Origin: an uncultured Prevotella sp.
GTDB lineage: Bacteria; Bacteroidota; Bacteroidia; Bacteroidales; Bacteroidaceae
DNA length: 7,717 bases
Direction of reading: 5' to 3'
Assembly (NCBI GenBank): GCA_946998295.1
Contig: CAMPYS010000057.1
Span: 1 to 7,717 of the forward strand
Shown here: positions 1 to 6,333 of the stretch, piece after piece
How positions within the stretch are numbered: the stretch's first letter is position 1
How the letters are laid out: every line of letters starts with the position of its first letter
Made by a program: the position numbers and the translations under genes
Notes under the pieces: model-generated
The model's database searches: none
Told to the model about the DNA's origin: nothing
What the model saw: the letters and a program-made list of their open reading frames with translations, nothing else

Positions 1-6
1 CCTCAG

Positions 7-279
7 ATGCAGTCGTTTTCACAACTGATGGAAGGAATATTGAAGAAATTGGAGCATTATTGTTCTACAGCCCGTCCAATGTTAGGCGGAGAGGTTTACC
101 TCACTGGCGAGGAGGTTTGTAGCCAATTACGGCTCAGTACACGCACGCTCCAAGAGTACAGAAACTTAGGAACGCTTCCTTTCTACAAAATCGGAGGGAA
201 GATACTATACAAGCAGAGCGACATACAGACAATGCTTGAAAGGCATTATAATCCAATACCGCAAACAGGTAAGTTATGA
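7..279 (+). CDS. Small helix-turn-helix (MerR/excisionase-like) DNA-binding protein
   Basis: The 90-residue product has an HTH_17-type domain at about residues 31-78: YLTGEEVCSQLRLSTRTLQ is the helix-turn-helix, followed by the wing YKIGGKILYKQSDIQTML. This is the layout of the small excisionase/HTH proteins that occur in Bacteroidales integrative elements, usually near mobilisation or excision genes; that family role is established, its role here is inferred. The N-terminal 30 residues look helical and are variable in such proteins. The frame is open to the window edge, so ATG 7 is only the first visible start and ATG 28 is possible as well. It lies upstream of a palindrome array and a mob gene on the same strand. 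It probably binds DNA locally, as a recombination directionality factor or transcriptional regulator; the palindromes just downstream are an obvious candidate target. Confidence 0.8.
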   Translation: MQSFSQLMEGILKKLEHYCSTARPMLGGEVYLTGEEVCSQLRLSTRTLQEYRNLGTLPFYKIGGKILYKQSDIQTMLERHYNPIPQTGKL

Positions 280-301
280 GTTAAGTTAAGACATCAGTTG
301 C

Positions 302-440
302 GACTTAAGTCAAATGGTCAGTTATGACTTTGGTCAAGAAATTAGTTTCGACCTAAGTCAAAATTAACTTTAGTCAAAAATATATCAGCTCATAAAGTCA
401 GTAAGTCAAGAAATTAGTCTAAACTTATCTCTTGACTTAC
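302..440. repeat. Array of GACTTAAGTC-like palindromes (iteron-like)
   Basis: GACTTAAGTC (302-311) is a perfect 10-base palindrome. GACTTTGGTC (326-335) and GACCTAAGTC (350-359) follow at exact 24-base spacing, and a weaker copy AACTTTAGTC is at 366-375. Each is followed by AA(A/G). GTCAAGAAATTAGT occurs twice (333-346 and 405-418), and GTAAGTCAAG (401-410) is repeated inverted as CTTGACTTAC (431-440). There is no coding frame. Regular spacing near two helical turns suggests a cooperative protein-binding array, such as an operator for the upstream HTH protein or part of a transfer or replication origin. The function is inferred. Confidence 0.65.
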
Positions 441-536
441 TTCTTGAACTTTGAACTCTCGTCTATCAAAAGCACCCCAGAAAGGTTACTTTATGGAACA
501 TAACAAACTATCTCTTTCTCTATACTGGCAAGGTGT

Positions 537-591
537 GTCTTTGTACCACAAATTGCCATTTGTACCACAAAGACCCTTGCCCCCAAAGGGG
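537..591. other. Candidate origin of transfer (oriT): interrupted hairpin plus GC-rich mini-hairpin
   Basis: GTCTTTGT (537-544) pairs perfectly with ACAAAGAC (567-574). Inside it, ACAAAT (548-553) pairs with ATTTGT (558-563) around the loop TGCC, and the two stems are separated by a symmetric ACC/ACC internal loop. The same bases also form a 13-base direct repeat TTTGTACCACAAA (540-552 and 559-571). Immediately downstream, CCCC (581-584) pairs with GGGG (588-591) around AAA, followed by ATAAAATTA. The structure ends about 40 bases before a relaxosome-type gene. Bacteroidales elements normally keep oriT next to mobA, so this is the best oriT candidate; no nick site can be assigned from sequence alone. 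Confidence 0.55.
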
Positions 592-632
592 ATAAAATTA
601 CTCCAAAGTCGTGATTAGAAAATATAGAAACG

Positions 633-1049
633 ATGAAAAGAAAGAACATAAACAAGCCAGACGGCAGATGTGGCACCTGCCCAAAATGGGACAGATGGCA
701 CATCAGAATACCCAACTACGAAGACCAACAAAAGGTCATAAATCTTTATCGAAAGTCGGGAGCAAAAACAAAGAGCGATTATCTAAGGGCAAGATTACTT
801 GGAGAGGCATTCAAGGTTATTATAGAAAATAATTCTGATGAAAAATACTTGTGTGAACTCTCTAACATAATATCCCAAAATCACAAGATTGGTGTACTCT
901 ATAATGAAGCTGTTAAGATGCTCAACTGTTATCACTCAACCACCACTGCACAGAGAATGCTTCGCAAACTTGAAGCCTTTTCTGAAGCCATCATCAAACT
1001 ACAGATGCAGGCGATAAAACTAACTGAGGAGTATTCTAATATGAAGTAG
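633..1049 (+). CDS. mobA: MobA-like relaxosome accessory protein of a Bacteroidales mobile element
   Basis: The 138-residue product resembles the small MobA-type mobilisation proteins of Bacteroidales conjugative and mobilisable transposons. It has a basic N-terminus, a short strand WHIRIP (22-27), a ribbon-helix-helix-like segment with SGAKTKSDYLRARLLGEAFKVI (42-63), and an all-helical C-terminal half (68-134). Length is typical. In this family the protein binds oriT and helps the relaxase (MobB) nick DNA for conjugation. ATG 633 was chosen because the family signature begins just after it; the overlapping frame at 611-832 lacks it. Oddities: the N-terminus has a CGTCPKW sequence (residues 13-19, CxxC) where relatives as I recall them have a basic Gly-Arg-Pro-Lys-like stretch, and no relaxase gene follows. 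The assignment rests on recalled family patterns, not on a search. Confidence 0.7.
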   Translation: MKRKNINKPDGRCGTCPKWDRWHIRIPNYEDQQKVINLYRKSGAKTKSDYLRARLLGEAFKVIIENNSDEKYLCELSNIISQNHKIGVLYNEAVKMLNCYHSTTTAQRMLRKLEAFSEAIIKLQMQAIKLTEEYSNMK

Positions 1050-1093
1050 ATATAACTATTGGGTAAATCATAATTAAACGAATTGGAAAAAAA

Positions 1094-1906
1094 TTATTTT
1101 CTCAGCACATAAGTGCAAGAAGTCGTGTAAAAGTTTCGTAAATATTTTATCTTCGAAAAAACAGGCGAGAGAAGTCGTGGGGTCAAATTAAATTTTTGCT
1201 TATAATGAGGATTGATAAGCCATAATTGCCGTTTTACTATCCGAAAACCAATTGTTTTTATAAGTTTTTCAAAACTTTCAACAGTCACTTGTGAGCGTTT
1301 TATACTAAACAGTTCCTGAATAGTATCACTATTAGTTCCATTGAGTGTGAGGAAAGCTTTATAAAGAGGATTAGGAAGAAGATGTATGAATGGAATTTTA
1401 GAAACAAAGCCAGTACTGATTTGTTGATGTCCACCAAAAGGATTTTGCCATGCAGGAAAGCATACAAAAACTAAACTTTTTTCTGTCATGAACTTTTTTA
1501 TATGAGACAAAAATTCTTTCTTACAAGGAGGTTCTATATGCTCTATCACATCCCTAAGTATTATAATATCAAATTTTCCTATTCCATCTTTTGAATTATT
1601 AAGTAACATAAAATTTTCACATATAAAAGTACCTTTCTGATTTTCTCTCTTAAAAAAATCTACAGCTTGTTCTATGCGTGAGCCGCATATGTCTATACCT
1701 GTTACCAAACATCCTATTTGAGCAAAAGGTAACAGGTTTCCTCCCTCCCCACATCCTATTTCAAGGACTTTTGTTCCTACTCCTATATTTATATAGGAAC
1801 GCAGTAGTTCTATATAGAAGTCTTTGGTTGTACAAGCCAACTCTTGAAAGTAACGAAATCTATCTTTGTGTCTTTTTTGCATTTTATTAAAAATATTAAA
1901 AAACAC
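1094..1906 (-). CDS. Class I SAM-dependent methyltransferase, surface-glycan type
   Basis: The product has a Rossmann-type SAM-binding fold: motif I VLEIGCGEG (47-55), the acidic post-I strand GIDI (70-73), and FDIIILRDVIEHI (112-124), which matches the motif IV region of Methyltransf_11/23 enzymes. The segment FPAWQNPFGGHQQ (150-162) and the C-terminal LINPHYKQKF (230-239) recall a methyltransferase group common in Bacteroidales capsule and O-antigen loci, so a sugar or lipid-linked acceptor is plausible; the substrate is unknown. The longest frame begins with GTG at 1906; ATG at 1882 (giving MQKRHKDRF, 262 residues) is the more likely start and still contains every motif. It is last in the minus-strand block, 106-130 bases after the S74 gene with a hairpin in between, so it may be transcribed separately. 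It converges on mobA with a 44-base gap and no clear terminator. Confidence 0.85.
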   Translation of the reverse strand: MFFNIFNKMQKRHKDRFRYFQELACTTKDFYIELLRSYINIGVGTKVLEIGCGEGGNLLPFAQIGCLVTGIDICGSRIEQAVDFFKRENQKGTFICENFMLLNNSKDGIGKFDIIILRDVIEHIEPPCKKEFLSHIKKFMTEKSLVFVCFPAWQNPFGGHQQISTGFVSKIPFIHLLPNPLYKAFLTLNGTNSDTIQELFSIKRSQVTVESFEKLIKTIGFRIVKRQLWLINPHYKQKFNLTPRLLSPVFSKIKYLRNFYTTSCTYVLRK

Positions 1907-1961
1907 GATTTACTATAATGTTTTTTTGCAAGAAATCTGTCATAGTAACTCATGTGTTTTT

Positions 1962-1992
1962 ATTCGGTACGAAAGTAATCTCGTTACCGAAT
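1962..1992. repeat. Imperfect inverted repeat, possible weak terminator after the S74 gene
   Basis: ATTCGGTACGA (1962-1972) pairs with TCGTTACCGAAT (1981-1992) except for one bulged T, around an 8-base loop. On the minus strand it lies about 20 bases after the stop codon of the S74 gene, the usual place for a terminator. However, the bases after the hairpin are AAAAACAC rather than a T-run, so intrinsic termination is doubtful. An operator for the downstream methyltransferase or an mRNA-end stabiliser are alternatives. Confidence 0.4.
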
Positions 1993-2012
1993 TGGTTTGT
2001 AAAATGTCGTTA

Positions 2013-2951
2013 TTATTCTATGATAAACTGTTTGGAGTCGCATACTGAACCATTTATTACTAACGTGGCAATGTGTACTCCTTTATTCAAAGAACTAATA
2101 TTTTCGGTAATGGAACTTGAAAATTTAGATAATTCTATTTTCTTTTCTTGAACACCTTCTATTCCGCTAATCAATAGTATGCCATCTTTTGCCTGCTGAG
2201 AAAGTGTAAAGTCAATGGACAGCGTGGAACTAGACTGGTCTGAAACACATTTGTTTATATGACCTAATTCTTTGTGTGTACTGTTGTAAACAGAACCTTT
2301 TGATAAATACTCTAGCATTCTTTGCTGTTCTTCAACCTTGCCTTGTAAATCCTGAATTGATTTCACAAGTATAGGAATAATTGCAGTATAGTTAATAAGT
2401 TTCCTACCTTCTTCGTCTGTTTTAACAGCATCAGGAATGACCTCTTCAAGTTCTTGTGCCAAAAAACCAAATTGTAGGTTTTTATCACAAGAAGGACCAT
2501 TGGCTACAGTCATTAAATGAGAACTTCTTGTTGCACTTCCAATGCCTGATTTCCAAGTATAACTTACAGGACGCAAATTTAATATTGTGTTCAGTCCCCC
2601 GTCAATAGTTTTGACATTTGTTTTGGCACGTTCATCTGAGTAATTGTACACATTTGCAACTTGAATGCTATTGAACGTACTTGTTTCGGTGTTGTAAAAG
2701 CATACCTCATCCCCCGTACCTGCTAATCGAGGACTTGCAGGTGACAGGTCTAATTGAAAAAAATTGTTGGCTTTGCAGGTCCAATAGGTTCCTGCCATTC
2801 CTCCAATTGTCATTCCGAGAAACTTGTGGGGAGTAACATCACCAATTGTAAGTTTTCCTTGTGAATAGGTAATCTGCGCATAACTTGCATTGGAGAACAT
2901 GGCAGCAATCATAATGGCTGCGAGTTTCGATAGGAAATGATGATTCTTCAT
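2013..2951 (-). CDS. Secreted protein with peptidase S74 (intramolecular chaperone) domain
   Basis: The 312-residue product has a signal peptide with a hydrophobic core at about 9-19 and a SYA|Q cleavage site (24-26). A short, Gly-rich beta segment (27-100) precedes a Peptidase_S74 domain. It starts at SDERAK (105-110), continues LRPVSYTWK (126-134), FGFLAQELEEVIPDAV (161-176), INYTAIIPILVKSIQDL (186-202), and ends in a coiled coil (about 200-215). In phage tail spikes and related proteins this domain trimerises and can cut itself off at the Ser of the SDE motif (here S105); autocleavage in this protein is inferred. Residues 242-312 form an extra beta-rich domain ending GVHIATLVINGSVCDSKQFIIE-like sequence, reminiscent of Bacteroidetes secretion or sorting tails but without clear diagnostic motifs. 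The start lies 5 nt after the C25 protease stop, so the two are almost certainly co-translated. Confidence 0.85.
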   Translation of the reverse strand: MKNHHFLSKLAAIMIAAMFSNASYAQITYSQGKLTIGDVTPHKFLGMTIGGMAGTYWTCKANNFFQLDLSPASPRLAGTGDEVCFYNTETSTFNSIQVANVYNYSDERAKTNVKTIDGGLNTILNLRPVSYTWKSGIGSATRSSHLMTVANGPSCDKNLQFGFLAQELEEVIPDAVKTDEEGRKLINYTAIIPILVKSIQDLQGKVEEQQRMLEYLSKGSVYNSTHKELGHINKCVSDQSSSTLSIDFTLSQQAKDGILLISGIEGVQEKKIELSKFSSSITENISSLNKGVHIATLVINGSVCDSKQFIIE

Positions 2952-2956
2952 AATTA

Positions 2957-5113
2957 CTATTTTTTTAATATTAATTGTAACTGAGTTGCTTTCGACGTTT
3001 TTGTAGTTGGAAAAAATTGTATTTTTTTCGCCTTTAACGTTATCTTGCCTTCGTTGAACAAGACATCGCCATAGGGTTTCGTTGACGTTACGTTTGTACC
3101 AACTTTTATGATGTCAGCTTCTATAACTTTATTTCCTCCTATTGTTTCATCTTGTATAAACAGAACATTATTGGAAACATCTGAGATTATGCAAGGGATA
3201 AAGTTATGTTTATTCAAAACTACCTGATAATCAGGTTGTATGTCGTTTAACAAAAGGGTATTTGTGGTAGTCTCCTTAACATAGAGTAATTCTCCCTTTG
3301 GTGATAACACTGATGCTCTGTAATTATACACACCTTGAGTAGTGATCCGTACTCCTGAAGCGGTGTTCTCTACAGAGACTTCTCCAAAAGCCTTTGTTTT
3401 ATCTGTCCATATCTCCAAAGAAGGGTCATTGCCACAAATATACATAAAAGCATTGCTGATTGCTGGTTCACCTCCTCCTTGAGAAATATTTGCAAGATGT
3501 GACACTACGTTCAGTTCTCCGAAATTACAAATACCCTTATCCAACAACTTCTTAAAAATAATTTCATCAAAAGAATGATTGGCGGTAGTCCAAGAAGGCT
3601 CTGTTGAGCCTAAGAAAGCCACCGAGCCTTTTTCATAACGCATAAAGGATTCCAACAAACAAGGCTGATCATAACTAATGTCTCCATTAAGACATGCTAT
3701 ACTGAAAATTACAGGGAATACCTTTCCTGAAAGTTGAGAGACTTGCTCTTTTGAAAAGGGAACACCGTCAGCTCCCCAACTGGGAACCCAATCTACTTCA
3801 CTACCATGACCTCTGTAATTTACGATATTCAATCCTTGGTTTATTTGTTCTATGACCATTGTATTTGTTGCATTGTTACCACCTTTTTGTGGAGAAGATC
3901 CATAAGCATATGTAAAAGATAAAGGAGTAGAATAGATAGACTTTCTTATCCTTTCACAGCATCCCTGATATTTATTGGGAGCAAACTCTTTGTGAGCAAC
4001 AAGCAAACATTTATTTCCATATTGATTTCCTTCTTTTTCGTAGCATATGGTCTTAGATACCATATTTCTCAACTCATCCAATGAATTTACAGGAAACCTT
4101 CCTATATAAACATCTGCTTGTGTATCTTTTTCATTGTCTAAACAGCCATACCAATAGTCACTCTTTATTGGTGTCTGTTCATTTGCAGCCATCCAGTGAT
4201 AAAGAGGGATAGTATTGTTGTCTCCGACAAACAAGACATATTTTATATTATTAACACGTTCTGATTTGATGTACGATTTGATTTTCTCGCATGTATTTCC
4301 AATTTCTTTAGTAGAAACAACTTTTGTCTTAAAGCCTTTAGCTGCTTTCCATTTGCAAAAGTCATTTAATACGTTACTATTTAACAAATTAGGAACTTCC
4401 CCGACTATAATCAAATAGTCATATGGAGAATTATCTAACGAAGAAGATTCTTCGGTCAAAAAATCGTAGTTATCAAAAATTCCCTTTTTAATAGATGGCA
4501 TTATAAATTCATCTTTTTGTATTGAAGGTATTTCTTCAAAATTTACAACAAGGGTGAATTCTGTCAAAACGGATAACCTGTCAGTACTTGGATAATACTT
4601 AAATGGGCAAATTGTATAGGTATGGTTTGCAACACCCCTATATATTTGCTGTTCATTTCGCTCTATAAGTTGAGGTAGGAAACTTGAGCTGGCATAAACA
4701 GATTTATTGATTGAAAACTCTTTTTCTGTTTCCGTTTCTCTCAAAGGCTTTTGAGCTGGATATATCTTTCCTATATCAATGTTTTCCCACTTGTTTTCCA
4801 CTACCTTTGCCGTACACTTTTTGTGCCGTGGCAACCCTATAAGTTGCGAAAATGTTGGTAGAGCAGGAAGACCTGCTTGCGAGAGGAAACCGCAACCATC
4901 AAAAGAGAGTTTGTGATAAATCATTCCTGACTTTTGAATTTCTTTGTCAAACAAACCAAATAATTTGACCTTCACTTTGTAAGAGTTACTATTTGACTCT
5001 AACACTTCTATCTGTGGCTTTTTCGCAACATTTCCCTCAAAGGATATCCATGTCTGCGAATAACAAATGCCGAAAAAGAAGCTGAAAAATAACAGCAAAA
5101 GACTTTTCTTCAT
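2957..5113 (-). CDS. Secreted gingipain-family (peptidase C25) cysteine protease
   Basis: The 718-residue product begins with a signal peptide (hydrophobic 5-15, cleavage near CYS|Q at 19-20). Residues 21-210 resemble the gingipain propeptide region, including GLPALPTFSQLIGLP (81-95). The caspase-like catalytic domain runs from about 230 to 570: YDYLIIVG (231-238), VGDNNTIPLY (296-305), DVYIGRFPV (334-342), NYRGHGSE with catalytic His436, IACLNGD with catalytic Cys474, and GNDPSLEIW near the end. Both dyad residues and their contexts match RgpB/Kgp. An Ig-like segment (about 578-640) and a repetitive beta tail (648-718) follow. Gingipains cleave after Arg or Lys and are exported by the type IX system; no standard T9SS C-terminal domain is evident here, so export beyond the periplasm and specificity are open. 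It lies 83 bases after the KAS III gene and 5 before the S74 gene. At this length PorU (much larger) is unlikely. Confidence 0.9.
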   Translation of the reverse strand: MKKSLLLLFFSFFFGICYSQTWISFEGNVAKKPQIEVLESNSNSYKVKVKLFGLFDKEIQKSGMIYHKLSFDGCGFLSQAGLPALPTFSQLIGLPRHKKCTAKVVENKWENIDIGKIYPAQKPLRETETEKEFSINKSVYASSSFLPQLIERNEQQIYRGVANHTYTICPFKYYPSTDRLSVLTEFTLVVNFEEIPSIQKDEFIMPSIKKGIFDNYDFLTEESSSLDNSPYDYLIIVGEVPNLLNSNVLNDFCKWKAAKGFKTKVVSTKEIGNTCEKIKSYIKSERVNNIKYVLFVGDNNTIPLYHWMAANEQTPIKSDYWYGCLDNEKDTQADVYIGRFPVNSLDELRNMVSKTICYEKEGNQYGNKCLLVAHKEFAPNKYQGCCERIRKSIYSTPLSFTYAYGSSPQKGGNNATNTMVIEQINQGLNIVNYRGHGSEVDWVPSWGADGVPFSKEQVSQLSGKVFPVIFSIACLNGDISYDQPCLLESFMRYEKGSVAFLGSTEPSWTTANHSFDEIIFKKLLDKGICNFGELNVVSHLANISQGGGEPAISNAFMYICGNDPSLEIWTDKTKAFGEVSVENTASGVRITTQGVYNYRASVLSPKGELLYVKETTTNTLLLNDIQPDYQVVLNKHNFIPCIISDVSNNVLFIQDETIGGNKVIEADIIKVGTNVTSTKPYGDVLFNEGKITLKAKKIQFFPTTKTSKATQLQLILKK

Positions 5114-5141
5114 AGTTATATCGGTTTTAATGTTATGAATT

Positions 5142-5162
5142 TTAATTCGTTGATTGAATTAA
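5142..5162. repeat. AT-rich inverted repeat between the KAS III and C25 genes
   Basis: TTAATTC (5142-5148) and GAATTAA (5156-5162) form a perfect 7-base inverted repeat around a 7-base loop in the 83-base gap. No TAnnTTTG promoter box is seen in this gap on the minus strand. The site could be an operator or simply AT-rich chance pairing. Confidence 0.25.
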
Positions 5163-5196
5163 GTATGTTTTAATTAAACCAATTAGTTGGCGGCTA

Positions 5197-6333
5197 TTAT
5201 ATCTTTTTTAACAATGCTGTTCCATATGAGAACCTTCCACTCTCTGGTACAAGGAGAAGAATCTTTCTCCCTCGTTTTATTTCTTTTGTCCTTATGAGCT
5301 CTTCCAGTCCCACATAAATGGCAGCCGAACCGATATTGCCAACAGAGGTCAGATTTGTAAACCATTTCTCTTTTGTCAGAGCAATGTTACGAGCTGCTAT
5401 TTCGTCATTTAATTTCTCATAGAAGAACATTGATGAAACATGAGGTATGACATAATCTATCTCTTCCGCTTTTACATCATGTTTGGCAAGTACGGCTTCG
5501 ATATGGTCAACCCAATATTTGATAATGTATTTCTTTAGCAGCCTAATGTCTTGTTTCAATAGCATTACTCCACGATTCTTTATGTCCTCCGGAGTGAATT
5601 CTTTCCAACTTTTCACTTGTTCGTCAACACCTAATTCTGCGCCCATGAACATACAGGTAGGAAGTTCATTAGCATAAGAGGTCATTTCTATCCATTCTAT
5701 TTTTAGTGGACTTTCCCCTTCCAGGTGATCCTGCACTAATACTGCTCCTGCTCCGTCTGAAAGCATAAATCGAAGAAAATCTTTCTCAAATGCCATATAA
5801 GGATCTAAATCCGGATTCTCATGTGTTATTTCATATTCAGGATCATAGAATTTCGAGACTAATGTAGGGGAGGGAAATTCAGAAGCAACACAAACGGCAT
5901 TCTGATGTAATCCAGCGAGAATATTACTATAGCATATTTTTAACGCCTGCAAAGAGGTAAGGCACACTCCTGCCGAAGAGAAAATCTCCATTGGAAAATT
6001 CTCCAGTTCTCCATGCACCATAGATGCGTGTGAAGGAATCCATTGGTCAGGAGTGCTTGTGGCACAAGAGAGTAGAGAGATTTCTTTGGGAATTTTATTA
6101 TCTACAAATAATTTTACAACGGCTTCTTTTGCTAATTGCGCATTTGAATGTGTTATTTGTTGTTTCTCATTCAAAGCATAATACCTCTTTTTTATGCCAT
6201 TCTGTCTTAATACAATGGAACGTGTCCTTGAAGGCTTATCGCCGATAAGTCCTAAATATTGTTCCATATTATCATTTTCTACAACCCTATTAGGCAAAAA
6301 TGATGAAACTCTTGTTATATAAACTTCTCTCAT
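5197..6333 (-). CDS. Beta-ketoacyl-ACP synthase III (FabH-like) condensing enzyme
   Basis: The 378-residue product is a thiolase-fold KAS III. The triad is intact: Cys124 in SAGVCLTSLQAL, His298 in VIPHVSS, and Asn333 in SVGNIGSAA. Other family features are the N-terminal VYITRVSSFLPNRVVEN, ATSTPDQWIPSHASMVH (91-107) and LSDGAGAVLV (191-200). FabH enzymes condense acyl-CoA or acyl donors with malonyl-ACP. At 378 residues, with an insertion around 160-190 and 225-265, this is longer than housekeeping FabH (about 320) and more like the specialised, secondary-metabolism branch (DarB-like or polyketide starter enzymes), so a dedicated acyl product rather than bulk fatty acid is likely; the substrate is not predictable. 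It is coupled to tetR by a TAATG stop/start overlap. No ACP or other lipid enzyme lies in the window, so it must borrow host ACP and malonyl units. Confidence 0.88.
   Translation of the reverse strand: MREVYITRVSSFLPNRVVENDNMEQYLGLIGDKPSRTRSIVLRQNGIKKRYYALNEKQQITHSNAQLAKEAVVKLFVDNKIPKEISLLSCATSTPDQWIPSHASMVHGELENFPMEIFSSAGVCLTSLQALKICYSNILAGLHQNAVCVASEFPSPTLVSKFYDPEYEITHENPDLDPYMAFEKDFLRFMLSDGAGAVLVQDHLEGESPLKIEWIEMTSYANELPTCMFMGAELGVDEQVKSWKEFTPEDIKNRGVMLLKQDIRLLKKYIIKYWVDHIEAVLAKHDVKAEEIDYVIPHVSSMFFYEKLNDEIAARNIALTKEKWFTNLTSVGNIGSAAIYVGLEELIRTKEIKRGRKILLLVPESGRFSYGTALLKKI

Noticed and set aside
302..375. CRISPR array
   Set aside because: The repeats are 10-base degenerate palindromes with 14-base gaps, far too short for CRISPR repeats and spacers, and no cas gene is present.
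491..832. Open frames overlapping the oriT candidate and mobA on both strands
   Set aside because: They overlap the mobA frame, which carries the family signature, and their products show no domain.
1050..1110. Terminator between the convergent mobA and methyltransferase genes
   Set aside because: There is a T-run on the minus strand after the stop, but the only stem (GAAAA/TTTTC) is five AT-rich pairs, too weak to call.
2013..2951. Phage tail fibre from a prophage
   Set aside because: The protein has a signal peptide and no other phage structural genes are nearby; secreted S74 proteins are common in Bacteroidales.
5055..5113. Lipoprotein signal (Cys17) in the C25 protease
   Set aside because: The residues before the Cys (FGI) do not fit a lipobox; cleavage at CYS|Q by signal peptidase I fits better.
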